The notes under the pieces are model-generated. The model saw nothing but the letters and a program-made list of their open reading frames with translations, had not been told where the DNA came from and did no database searches. A stretch of DNA of 64,000 bases from Cornus controversa (taxonomy: Eukaryota > Streptophyta > Magnoliopsida > Cornales > Cornaceae): assembly GCA_026545225.1 (NCBI GenBank), contig CM048849.1, forward strand, positions 29,584,336-29,648,335. Direction: 5' to 3'. Of this stretch, positions 42,621 through 54,274 are shown piece by piece; within the stretch, counting starts at the first letter, position 1; every line of letters starts with the position of its first letter. The translations under genes and the position numbers were made by a program.

Positions 42621-42820
42621 ACTCCTTTAATTCTGTTGGAGTCATACGGTATGGTGCCATAGAGATGGGTGCAGTACCGGGAGCAAGATCAATGCTAATC
42701 ACTACATCTCTCATCAGAGCCAACTCTATTAAGTCCCCAAAAACACATCTAAAAACTTATCAACTATAGGTGGAAACCCTCCACGAGTCATAACCTCATC
42801 CTCCTCGGCTAACAAGCTAG

Positions 42821-43107
42821 TTAGGAAATAACCCATTCCATTCCGGGCACTGGAACTAAGTAATGACGGAATGTAAAAATCATCCCACTCTCCCACAAGG
42901 CATAAGCATATGCAGCAGATGTGAATGAATCTGATGAACCTGAATCTATCAACACCCTAGCCCATGAGCTAGAAACTAGGAAAATACATTTGACCACTGA
43001 TAGTCCTAGCATCTCATCTGCTTAAGAAAGTGTAAAACATGGCCCTGTGTCTGCTGACCCCTCTGACCAGTCCCTTATAAACTCGACTACTGACTAGAAG
43101 CGGGCGT
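42821..43107 (-). pseudogene. Protease remnant of element E, up to the F insertion
   Basis: VLIDSGSSDSFTSAAYA is a canonical aspartic protease site (DSG), unlike the DLG of the Athila-like elements here. The reading towards gag is interrupted at 43107 by element F; GGCGT at 43103-43107 recurs at 54270-54274. Confidence 0.8.
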
Positions 43108-44356
43108 TGATAAGTGCACAAAACTTGCTATTTTATATCCTAAAATAAGTTTTTAATTGATCTTTTATTTTATTTAAAGGTTTTTATCTTTGCATTTTAT
43201 GTTTTATAGGGGTTGATTTCCAAAGAAGAAGAAAAGCAGCAAAAGAGGGCTAAAAAGGATATATATAGCCAAAGATGAACATAAGAAGAATTGTAGGAGA
43301 GATGGTATTCTGTGCAATCTACTTCACAAGAGGTCTCAAGTTCAAAACTTTGCCAAATATTTTGTACACGGCCACGTCTGCAGTCCAGAATTGAAATTAA
43401 AGATATGGAAATCAAATTTTAGATATTCAAATTCAAAATTTTGTATTTTGAATTTTTGTTTTTGAATTTTGAATTTGGTATTTCAAATTTGTATTTTGAA
43501 TTTTGTATTTTAAATTTTTCCCACCTAAACCATTCCCCTCTAACTCTATAAATAGGGGGTCTTAGGGGATGGTGAAGGGGGTGAGAAATTGTAGAGAAAT
43601 TATAGAAAAAAATAGTGTAATTGTTTTATTGATTCAATGATGAGTAGTAGTTTCATTTCTATTTGTTTGTTTTCTTTTAATATGCAAGCGTAAACATCCT
43701 TCTCAAGGGAGTGATGAAGCCACCATGGCTGAAGTATAGGTAAGTTGTTTTATTTTCTTGTCTACTTTTTCCTCTCAAGAGCATTCTTCTACTCTTCTAT
43801 TCTGAATTTTATTTTATAAAATTAGAGGAAGGATTTTTCGTGTTTGCCAAATAATGGTAATTCGAAGAATGCCTACCTCTGTTTACCTAGCCAATGTGCA
43901 TCAGATTAAGTAAAGAATGTCTCTCTCATATATAATCAAGTCATTCTTTTTTATTCCATATTTTCCTTCATCTTTCCAAGTTCTAATTGGATTGGTGAAG
44001 TGTATTGGTTATTGGAGGAAAAACTAGATAAGAATATAAAAAAAAAAACTTTATTTATATGGATCCATGGTGGTGAATTCTCTTTCCTTGAGATTTGTCC
44101 TATCATTTGATCTAAGACATTTAATATTAGTTTTTATTATTAAATAAAAAATTAGAATTTTATTTTTTTAAATATTCCTTTTTCATCTCAAGAGATTTAG
44201 GTTTTGAAATTTAGACTTGTTACTGATTCTTACTTGAGAGTGGTTCGACCCTGCTTACTACTATATAGTTTTTAGTAAAGTTTTTGCAGGTTTTATTATT
44301 TTTTGTACGAAGTGTAGAAAAGCAACGACAAACATCCAATTATTCTACAATCGTCA
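43108..44356 (+). repeat. Element F 5' LTR
   Basis: TGATAAGTGCAC ... CTACAATCGTCA. TATA box TATAAATA at 43547-43554, preceded by an AT-rich array of TTTTGAATTT-type units (about 43410-43520) that is about 14 bp longer than in the other LTR. Confidence 0.97.
43547..43554 (+). promoter_or_regulatory. TATA box of element F LTR promoter
   Basis: TATAAATA followed by GGGGGTC; transcription would start about 30 bp downstream. The same box is at 53459-53466 in the 3' LTR. Confidence 0.75.
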
Positions 44357-44358
44357 AA

Positions 44359-44372
44359 TGGCGCCGTTGCCG
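44359..44372 (+). promoter_or_regulatory. Primer binding site, tRNA-Asp (element F)
   Basis: TGGCGCCGTTGCCG two bases after the LTR, matching 14 nt of the tRNA-Asp 3' end complement, after which the match stops. Confidence 0.9.
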
Positions 44373-45543
44373 AATCAAGTTTGAGAATTTGAAGCCCAAA
44401 TATTCAAGACTACAATTTTTTTGGGAGCCCACCCTAACTTTCTTTCCATCCCTTCTATTTTTATTTATTATAGTTTTTGTTTCTTTTATTATTATTATTT
44501 TTTTCTTCTTGAAAAAAAAAAAAGAAAGAAAAAATATAATATTTTTATATATATATTTTTTTCCATGACAGGTTCTTATGATGCACTTCTTCTATAGATG
44601 CTACCATCCGTTGCTCTTCCAAAGGAAATAATAACGTCATCCAGGTAAGTACCTAATTCTTTTACATCAAATTTTTTTTTTTTTCCTTTTTAGATTAAGA
44701 AAACATAGTTTTTTTTTAGGTTGATAACTTTAGCATGTGAACTCTAGGATAGAATAACTTAGAAATCTCCCTAGGGTCACACTTTCTTCAACTTTATTTT
44801 ATTTTTTATTATTATTATTTTTTGTTATTCTTTTTGTTTCAAAAAAAAAAAAAGTAGAAAGACCACACACTCACTCATTTTTCTTTATTATTTTTATTGC
44901 TTATTTTGTTTGTGCATTTTTAAATTAGCATTTGCATAAGATACTTAAGGGCAAGCACCCCAACAAGATACGGTCGGGATTTCATCACCCATTTCCGTGG
45001 CCCACAAATCATAAAATTTGAGCATTTGTCAAAGTCCAAGCCTAATTTAATTTAAAATCAATTAGACATTGGCCATAGGGTGTACACAAAGCTTGTAGGA
45101 CCCTCTTGGAAAGAGTTAACTCTTGGTAACTCCAGTGAGCACCTTCCAACTTTACAATGTTTAGAAAAAGTTCTGTCTAAGGAGTGTGGACGTACCATCA
45201 TTAAGCAAGCCACGTGCCTCTCCACAGTTTCCTGGGAACTCTCCTCGTTGTGTTGTTGGTAGGCCTTAACTGGTAATCTTCTAGTTACTCTGAAAGAGAG
45301 TAGAAGCTGTCTAATTAGGAGAGAATTAATATTGGAGACCATCCAATTAATTTTCTACAATATTAGATTTAAAAATTCATCACCCTTGAATTAAAGTTCA
45401 AGATAAAAGGCCAAATTTTTTGTGTGGTTTGTGTGTTCAATCCTGTGTCTAGCCCATCTTTTGGATCTAATTAGTTAGGTTTTTCTTCCCCTTAAAAAAA
45501 AAAAAACAATAAAAAAAAAAAAAAATTAGTTGTGTATTACTTT
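44373..45543 (+). other. Element F leader
   Basis: About 1.2 kb of non-coding, homopolymer-rich sequence between primer site and gag. It ends in an almost pure A tract (45494-45525) directly before the gag ATG. Short frames on both strands were not accepted. Confidence 0.6.
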
Positions 45544-47320
45544 ATGCCCAAGTGGTTACGGGTTAACAAACGGTTAGTTCGGTCTTCTAGTGATCCATCA
45601 ATTCTTGATTTAGAGAAGACTCCTCTCACTCTCTCACTTTCTTCAACCACCACTCATAATCCAATGGCTGCACCTCGGACCTTGAATGACTACTTCGCAC
45701 TCATCACAGCCAACCCACCTAATTGTATTGTTCTCCCAGCGAACAATGCGGCCCAATTTGAGATTAGGCCCGCTACAATCAATCTATTACCCAAATTCCA
45801 TGGGTTTGAAAGTGAGCAACCTTATATCCATTTAAGCAAATTTTTAACAATTTGTAACACTTTCAAAAATCAGAATTTGGATGCCAAGGGTATCAAATTG
45901 CGTCTTTTTCCTCTATCCTTAGAAGATAAGGCTGCCTCATGGCTAAACTCCATTCCTCCAAATTCAATTGAATCATGGGATGCACTTGCAAAGAAGTTTA
46001 TGAACAAATTTTATCCTATGCAAAAGACCGAGTCAATGAGAGATGCCATAAGCACTTTTAGAGGAAAAAATGAGGAATAATTCCACCACACTTGGGAGCG
46101 TTTTCATGATTTGCTTCTCAAATGCCCACACCATGGCTTTGATAAAGCACAGTTAGTTCAATTTTTCTATAAGGGGCTTTCACCTATGAATCGAACCATG
46201 CTCGAGTCTATGCACCAAGGTAAGTTCAAGAACCAAACCCCTGATCAAGCCTATCAATTTTTAGAAGAACTAGCTGAGAATGCCCAAAATTGGACTTGGA
46301 ATAATTGTGATGATGAATTTTCTAGGAATGACCAATCACATAGAAAATCTGGTATGTATGAGATCAAGCCTGAAAATGAACTCAAATCTGTGATGCAAAG
46401 TCTAGCCGATGGTGTGAAAGACTTGAGTCGAAAATTCGATGCTTTTACACTCATGTCCACAAGTGCACAATGCAATATGTGTTCTAGTTCATCCCATCCC
46501 ACTGAGGCGTGTCCGGTCTATTGTACATCTGAACCTTCGGATGCACAAGTGTGTGCTTTTAATACCTATAAGAGACCGACAGCTAATACCTTCAGCCAGA
46601 CTTACCATCCTGATACTCGAAATCATCCTAACTTTTCATACCGACAAAATTTTCCTGCACAATACTTAGGTGGTCAACCTAGTTCTCAAGGTAACTCCAA
46701 TAGGCCACCACAACCTCAAGGACCTCTTGTTCCTCAAGGTCAATTCCCATTGACCAATCAGCTCAGTCACAATAAAGATCTCGCACTTGATCCCATGAGC
46801 AATTATGTTGCTCCTGTCTCACAAAACTAACATATTTCCAACTATGATGACACTCTGAAAATGCTTGCCCTTAATCTAGATCAATCTAATAAGCAATCTA
46901 ATCAGAGATTTCAAAAGTTAGAGAGTAACTTTAACCTATTGACTCAGAACCAATTACAATTTCAACAGTCAATCCAAAATCAATTGAGTCAACTTACTTC
47001 TGTTCTGACTGAAAGACAGAGGGGTACCTTGCCTAGCCAACCTGAAATCAATCCTAAAAATAAAGGGGTTAATCTCATAGAATCTTCTTCTACCACTGAC
47101 CAATCAAATGGCCATGTGAATTCCATCACAACACTTTGGTCAGGAAAGCAAATAGATAATAAGGTTGAGTTACCCACTCAAGATGAGACTGCACCATTTG
47201 AGTCTCCCCCATCCAACTCTCCCAGAGCCAAGAAAGCCCATAGCCCTCAGACTAACACTACCACTTTTAAGCCGTATGCTCCACCTGCACCCTTTCCTTC
47301 TAGACTAGTCAATAATAAAA
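45544..47320 (+). pseudogene. gag of element F
   Basis: The first ATG is at 45544 (MPKWLRVNKRLV). The capsid domain has FEIRPATINLLPKFHGFESE and LRLFPLSLEDKAASWLNSIP. It breaks at TAA 46078-46080, then resumes in the same frame with HTWERFHDLLLKCPHHGF and the CCHC knuckle CNMCSSSSHPTEAC (near 46471-46512). A second TAA follows at 46828-46830, then QLSQLTSVLTERQRG and ITTLWSGKQIDNKV. Both stops are consistent with CAA-to-TAA changes. Confidence 0.9.
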
Positions 47321-50300
47321 AGGATTCGCAATACAGTGAGATCTTAGAGATTTTTCAGAATCTCCAGATTAATATTCCATTTCTCACTGCCATTAAGCAA
47401 ATCCCTTCTTATGCAAAGTTTATTAAGGACTTAGTCAAGAGGAAAACCAATATCCTAAAGGAAGCCTTCATAGCCCAACATTGCTCTTCTTTCCTACAAA
47501 ACCAAGCCGTGGTCAAACATAAAGATTCTGGCAGTCCGACTGTCCTTTGTAGGATAGGGAAAAATTTTGCTGATCAGGCCTTGTTGGATCTAGGTGCTAG
47601 TGTGAACTTGTTACCTTATTTAGTCTATCAAGAGTTAGGGTTGAATAATTTGAGAAAAACTGATGTTAGAATTCAATTAGCTGATCGATCAGTTAAGATT
47701 CCAAGGGGTATAATTGAGGATGTAATTGTTAAAGTGGCTGATTTTTATTACCCTGTAGATTTCATCGTGCTAGATACCCAACCCACTCAAGGTAAACAAA
47801 TTCCAATCATTTTAGGTCGACCATTCTTAGCTACAGCCAATGCATTGATCAATTGTAGGAATGGTAACATGACCTTGACCTTTGGTAACATGAAAGTGGA
47901 AGTCAATGTGTTTAGTTTGATGAAACAACCCCCCGACTCAGATTCCTTTGAAGATGTTTGTCTTATTGAGTCGTTGACCGCACACACTTTTGAGCATTCC
48001 TACCCTGAGGATCCACTCCAACAGTGTTTAGCCCATTTTAGTGCTGATTTCGATGAGGATAACTATATTAGTGAAGTCAATGCTTTGCTAGATTCCACTC
48101 CAATCTCTGACACACCAAAATATAGGTCCCAATTTGAACCATTGTCTTTGCCGAATGCCACTGCATCTGAAAATGTCAAGAAGCCTCCTAGAGTTGAATT
48201 AAAGCCTCTACTTGCGACTTTAAAATATTTATACCTAGGTGAGTCTGACACATTTCCCGTGGTGATAGCTTCTGATTTAACTGAGGATTAGGAAAACCAA
48301 CTAATTGAGGTTCTTAGGGCAAATAAGGAAGCAATAGGTTGGTCAATTGATGACATCAAAGGTATTAGTCCTTTCGTGGTCCAACATCGCATTCACTTAG
48401 AGGACGATGCTAAAACCTGTCGACAACCTCAGAGGAGACTTAACCCCAATTTAAAGGAAGTTGTTCGTGCTGAAGTTATCAAACTTCTAGATGCCAATAT
48501 CATCTATCCCATCTCTGATAGCCAGTGGGTAAGTCCAATCCAAGTTGTCCCTAAGAAGTCTGGCATCACTGTTGTTGCCAATGACAATAATGAGTTGGTT
48601 CCTACTCGTGTCCAAACTGGATGGCGAGTTTGTATAGACTATAGGAAGCTTAATAGTGTGACTAGGAAGGATCATTTCCCTCTACCTTTTGTTGACCAAA
48701 TGTTAGAGAAATTAGCTGGTCAGGCATACTATTACTTTTTAGATGGTTACTCTGGCTATAACCAGATTCCCGTCCACCCCGATAACCAAGACAAGACAAC
48801 TTTCACCTGTCCATTTGGCACATTTGCTTATCATCGCATGCCCTTTGGGTTATGCAATGCACCAGCCACATTTCAGAGGTGCATGATGAGTATCTTTCAC
48901 GACATGGTTGACAAATTTCTAGAAATCTTCATGGACGACTTCTCTGTCTTTGGTTCATCTTTTAAGCAATGCCTACACCATCTTACTCTAGTGCTTCAAC
49001 ATTGTCGTGACACTAACCTAGTTCTTAACTGAGAAAAATGTCACTTCATGGTAAAGAAAGGAATTGTCCTAGGTCATACTATTTCTAGTGGGGGAATTGA
49101 GGTAGATAAAGCAAAAGTTGACCTCATCTCAAATCTACCTATCCCCAAAACTGTTCATGATATTCGAGCTTTCTTAGGTCATGCTGGATTCTATAGGCAT
49201 TTCATCAAAGATTTTAGTAAGATAGCACGACCTTTGACCCATCTTCTAGCTAAGGATGCACCATTTGAGTTTACAGATGCTTGTCACTCAACTTTTGAGC
49301 AATTAAAATTAGCCCTCACCACTGCACCCATAATCCGCCCACCTGATTGGAACCTACCTTTTGAGATCATGTGTGATGCGTCAGATTATGCAGTTGGGGC
49401 TATTTTAGGACAAAGAGTTGATAAAGCACCCTATGTGATCTATTATGCTAGCAAGACTTTGAATGACACGCAACTTAACTACTCGACCACTGAGAAAGAG
49501 TTATTAGCAGTCGTGTTTTCCTTTGACAAATTTTGCTCATATTTGATCGGATCTAAGGTCATCATCTATACCGATCATGCAGCATTGCGACATCTTCTCT
49601 CCAAAAAAGATGCCAAACCTAGGTTGATACGATGGATCTTACTCCTTCAAGAATTTGACCTTGAGATTCGTGATAAGAAAGGCTCAGATAATGTAGTCGC
49701 TGATCATTTGTCCCGTCTTATTGTTGATTCTATTAGTGACTCCCTTCCCATCTCTGATTATTTTCCTGATGAACAACTTTTTACAATATCTCATGCCCCC
49801 ATGGTATGCTGATATTGTCAATTACATTGTGACTGGTCAAATCCCTTCCACTTGGTCTAAGCAAGAGAGAGAAAAATTCTTAGCTAAGGCTAAGGAATAT
49901 TTTTGGGATGATCCCTACTTATTCAAGTATTGTCCAGATCAGATCATTCGTAGGTGTGTTCCCGAGGACGACCAAGAGTCTGTCATTTCCTTTTGTCATG
50001 ATCAGCCATGTGGTGGCCATTTTAGCTCTAAAAGGACCGCTGCAAAAATCTTGCAGTCGGGATTTTATTGGCCCACCCTTTTTAAGGACACTTATACCTA
50101 CTGTCTCGCTTGTCCTAGATGTCAATTATTAGGTAAGATTACCAAGCGTAATGAGTGGCCCCAACAATCAATTTTAGTTGTCGACATATTTGATGTTTAG
50201 GGTATTGACTTCATAGGACCCTTTCCCTCCTCATTTGGGTATATCTATATTCTTCTTGCAGTTGATTATGTGTCCAAATGGGTAGAAGCATTAGCCACTA

Positions 50301-51094
50301 AGACAGCCAACCATAGAGTTGTGGTGAATTTCTTGAAAGACTTAATTTTGCCTAGATTCGGTGTACCTCGAGCCATAATTAGTGATAATGGTTCCCATTT
50401 TTGCAATAAAGTCTTTGCAAGCTTAATGTCTAAATATGAGATCACCCACAAAGTGGCCCTATCTTATCACCCACAAACCAATGGTCAGGCTGAGGTATCC
50501 AATAGGGAGATCAAAAATATCTTAGAAAAAACTGTTAACCCCACAAGGAAGGACTGGAGTCTCCGCCTCCAAGATGCTTTGTGGGCATATCGTACTGCTT
50601 ATAAGACTCCTATAGGAATGTCTCCATATCGCTTAGTCTATGGCAAAGCATGTCACTTGCCTGTCGAACTCGAACACCGTGCTTATTGGGCTATCAAGGC
50701 CATGAATTTTAACTATGATAAAGCCGGAGAGCGTAGGTCACTTCAACTCGATGAGTTGGAGGAAATCAGAAATGATGCCTACGAGAGTTCGAAGATTTAT
50801 AAAGCTAAGACCAAATTGGAACATGACAAACAAATTCTGAGAAAAGATTTCTCCCCAGGCCAGAAGGTTCTTCTGTATAACTCTCATCTTGAATTGTTTC
50901 CTGGGAAGTTGAGGTCACGATGGTCTGGTCCATACTATGTCCACCAAGTTGCTAGTCATGGTGCTATTGAGGTTCAAGATCCCAAAAATGGAAAGTTATT
51001 CAAAGTTAATGCTCAACATATAAAGCCTTTTCTTGAGTTGGAGGCTCGTGAAATTGAAAATATTTTCCTTGTCGATCCAGTCTATCTCGATTGA
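47321..51094 (+). pseudogene. Protease, RT, RNase H and integrase of element F
   Basis: Protease ALLDLGASVNLLPYLVY (near 47578) and RPFLATANA; a TAG at 48289-48291. [40 protein letters not shown], and FMDDFSVFG near 48931; a TGA at 49030-49032 in place of a Trp of the family. RNase [21 protein letters not shown] and [15 protein letters not shown] frameshift occurs near 49790-49802. Integrase: CHDQPCGGHFSSK...CLACPRC, a TAG at 50198-50200 just before GIDFIGPF, then [10 protein letters not shown] and [12 protein letters not shown], ending [11 protein letters not shown]. All catalytic motifs survive between the breaks. Confidence 0.92.
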
Positions 51095-51422
51095 TCTTTT
51101 TGGGGTACTATCTCTTTTGCGTCTGGCTGAAGACGTTAAACTTAGCGCTCTTGGGAGGCAACCCTGCCGGTTGATTTTAGAGTTTCGTAACTGTTTAGTT
51201 GTGTTGCTACTTAGTTTAGGATTTTTTGTAAACTCTATTTGGATATGTTTATATTCTATTTGGGGTACGGTCTTTGATTAATGTGGTTCTAAATCATTTA
51301 ATCTATATTATTATGCATTGCATATTTGTAGGGACTATACTTCTACCACACCAGAACAATTGAGGTAATTTGTTCCAATATTTTTCTATTTGTCTTCAGC
51401 AATACATTGTTACTATACTTTT
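51095..51422 (+). other. Element F post-pol region
   Basis: Non-coding, directly after the integrase stop. No ORF3 and no palindrome array, in contrast to A, C and D. Confidence 0.6.
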
Positions 51423-51461
51423 AACACTAGGGACAGTGTTGTATTTTGTTTGGGGGTGGGG
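51423..51461 (+). promoter_or_regulatory. Element F internal hairpin plus G-tract
   Basis: AACACT-AGGGAC-AGTGTT (51423-51440) is a 6-bp stem, followed by TTTGGGGGTGGGG (51449-51461). The stem bases differ from those in A-D but pairing is kept. It lies about 330 bp after the pol stop and 1.56 kb before the PPT. Confidence 0.75.
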
Positions 51462-52994
51462 TGGATTTATCAAAATGCATGCCTTTTTTGAAAAATTTTT
51501 GATCCAAAATAGAGTCATTTTTCAAAAAAATAAATAAATAAATTTTTTTTGGCAGTATAGTACCTTTACAATGATGATATTGGATTAACTTATGATCCGT
51601 TTCATGAAATCTAAGAGATGTTAATGTTTTGATCTAAATTGAACTTGTTATTAGGGTAATATAATGATAGACATTATTGTATCACGGGCATTTAGAAGCA
51701 GAAATATTTTTTGCACAAAAGTCGAACTTTGCAATTCGAATTGAAAAGTGAGTAACCTCCTAGTAATCTGGAAGATCTAATAGTAGAGACTTAGACCGTG
51801 TGAGCTTTCGTGCCTTTCACTTTTGTAGAGAGTTTTTATGCTAACTCCGAGTCAAAAGATGACTCAATTTTCTTGGATACCGTATAAAAAATCGTTGGTA
51901 GTCTCATTATCTTTCATTTTGGTTTATCACTGAGAATGAAATCACTTCGAGTTAAGAGAAACATAGGCCTTGTAATTTATTTTTCTACTATCGTATCCTA
52001 CCATAATCCTTCTTTCTGTTGTTAGTTTCTGAAAAGTGATACGGATGTTCTTGTGAAAAAGAAAAAAAAATCATCATATTTTTTTTTCAATGAAAAAAAA
52101 AATAGATAGAGAAAAAAAAAAAAAGAAGAAAAAAAAGAAAAAAAAAAAAAAAAAAGAAAAAAAAGAAAAAAAAAAGTAGAAGAAGAAAAAGAAAAAAGAA
52201 ATGAAGAAGACAAGTTTTCCCTTTGAGATATTTTGAAGACTCATCACTTCCAAAAATATTCACTTACAGCCCCATCCTAATCACCACCTGTAAGATTTAT
52301 GGAAAGATAGGATAGTGGGTAATAAGTAAGCAGGCGCTATGGTGGGTAACTCGACATTCTCCCAAAAGTGATCAACATTCCTATCATGAGACTTTTCTAT
52401 TTATATGTATCGGTTTTTCATATTAGTATGTGAGCTTGCTTTTACTTTAGAAACAGAGTTTCTACTCACATACAACTGAGAAAAACAGTTAGCCAAATCT
52501 CCGAGAGTTGTTCTTTTAGAGAGATATTTACCTGTGAGATTTGAAGTCAAAACGTCTTTTTCTTCTAGTGACTTGGGAATTACATTACTTGAATTTGAGA
52601 ATGGCTTTTTGTCGACTTCACACACATTCACTCTGCTTCTAGGTTACTTGTGGATGATTTTTCCTTGATGTTTATTGTTATAACACCCTAGTAGTTTGTT
52701 GTATATGAGGAACTTATCAATTTCATTTCTTATTTTTCATGTTTCATGGATATATAGGAGATTCTCTGAACAATAGGGAAAATTACTGCCTTAAAACAAC
52801 TCTTCTTTGTAATAGTTAGAAAGTTTGTGGGTACCTTCACTGCAAACCCTCACGAGGCACTAAGGGTAACCTAGGGGTTTAAGGCCTTATTGCATATGGT
52901 AAATGCAATCGAGAACAGCCTGCGAAAGTGGCACATCTTTAGTTAGGAGTTAAATAAAAGTAACAGTTTTGTACACTAATTTCTTTTGCTTGTA
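51462..52994 (+). other. Element F 3' untranslated region
   Basis: Non-coding. It contains a purine tract of about 150 bp, almost only A and G (52060-52210), and a CCTCACGAGGCACTAAGG block (52848-52865) with partial counterparts in A and B before their PPTs. Frames on the minus strand in the purine tract (Phe/Ser runs) are composition artefacts. Confidence 0.65.
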
Positions 52995-53033
52995 TTTGCT
53001 AGAGGACTAGCAAAAGCTCGTTTGGGGGTAATT
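52995..53033 (+). promoter_or_regulatory. Element F hairpin and polypurine tract
   Basis: TTTGCTAG-AGGA-CTAGCAAA (52995-53014) is an 8-bp stem with AGGA tetraloop, then GCTCGTTTGGGGGTAATT abutting the LTR. Compared with A, C and D (TATTGCTA / TAGCAATA) the outer pairs differ but remain paired. Confidence 0.85.
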
Positions 53034-54269
53034 TGATAAGTGCACAAAACTTGCTATTTTATATCCTAAAATAAGTTTTTAATTGATCTTTTATTTTATT
53101 TAAAGGTTTTTATCTTTGCATTTTATGTTTTATAGGGGTTGATTTCCAAAGAAGAAGAAAAGCAGCAAAAGAGGGCTAAAAAGGATATATATAGCCAAAG
53201 ATGAACATAAGAAGAATTGTAGGAAAGATGGTATTCTGTGCAATCTACTTCACAAGAGGTCTCAAGTTCAAAACTTTGCCAAATATTTTGTACACGGCCA
53301 CGTCTGCAGTCCAGAATTGAAATTAAAGATATGGAAATCAAATTTTAGATATTCAAATTCAAAATTTTGTATTTTGAATTTTGAATTTGGTATTTCAAAT
53401 TTGTATTTTGAATTTTGTATTTTAAATTTTTCCCACCTAAACCATTCCCCTCTAACTCTATAAATAGGGGGTCTTAGAGGATGGTGAAGGGGGTGAGAAA
53501 TTGTAGAGAAATTATAGAAAAAAATAGTGTAATTGTTTTATTGATTCAATGATGAGTAGTAGTTTCATTTCTATTTGTTTGTTTTCTTTTAATATGCAAG
53601 CGTAAGCATCCTTCTCAAGGGAGTGATGAAGCCACCATGGCTGAAGTATAGGTAAGTTGTTTTATTTTCTTGTCTACTTTTTCCTCCCAAGAGCATTCTT
53701 CTACTCTTCTATTCTGGATTTTATTTTATAAAATTAGAGGAAGGATTTTTCGTGTTTGCCAAATAATGGTAATTCGAAGAATGCCTACCTCTGTTTACCT
53801 AGCCAATGTGCATCAAATTAAGTAAAGAATGTCTCTCTCATATATAATCAAGTCATTCTTTTTTATTCCATATTTTCCTTCATCTTTCCAAGTTCTAATT
53901 GGATTGGTGAAGTGTATTGGTTATTGGAGGAAAAACTAGATAAGAATATAAAAAAAAAAAACTTTATTTATATGGATTCATGGTGGTGAATTCTCTTTCC
54001 TTGAGATTTGTCCTACCATTTGATCTAAGACATTTAATATTAGTTTTTATTATTAAATAAAAAATCAGAATTTTATTTTTTTAAATATTCATTTTTCATC
54101 TCAAGAGATTTAGGTTTTGAAGTTTAGACTTGTTACTGATTCTCACTTGAGAGTGGTTCGACCCTGCTTACTACTATACAGTTTTTAGTAAAGTTTTTGC
54201 AGGTTTTATTATTTTTTGTACGAAGTGTAGAAAAGCAACGACAAACATCCAATTATTCTACAATCGTCA
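53034..54269 (+). repeat. Element F 3' LTR
   Basis: Matches 43108-44356, with about 14 substitutions and a 14-bp deletion in the AT-rich array upstream of the TATA box. Confidence 0.97.
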
Positions 54270-54274
54270 GGCGT

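Larger units (their letters stand above)
43108..54269 (+). mobile_element. Element F: full-length Athila-like element with disabled gag-pol
   Basis: Plus strand, 11.16 kb, LTRs 43108-44356 and 53034-54269, TSD GGCGT. By eye the LTRs differ by about 14 substitutions and two indels (about 99%), so it is older than C. It has a tRNA-Asp primer site, a 1.2-kb leader, gag-protease-RT-RNase H-integrase in one former frame (45544-51094), a 3' region with the hairpin module, and a PPT. No ORF3. Five in-frame stops and one frameshift disable gag-pol. Confidence 0.95.

Noticed and set aside
43197..43415. 72-codon frame found twice (also 53123-53341)
   Set aside because: It is antisense within the two LTRs of element F and identical because the LTRs are; no independent evidence.
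52022..52213. Phe/Ser-rich minus-strand frame
   Set aside because: Translation of a GAAA-rich purine tract in the 3' region of element F; low complexity only.
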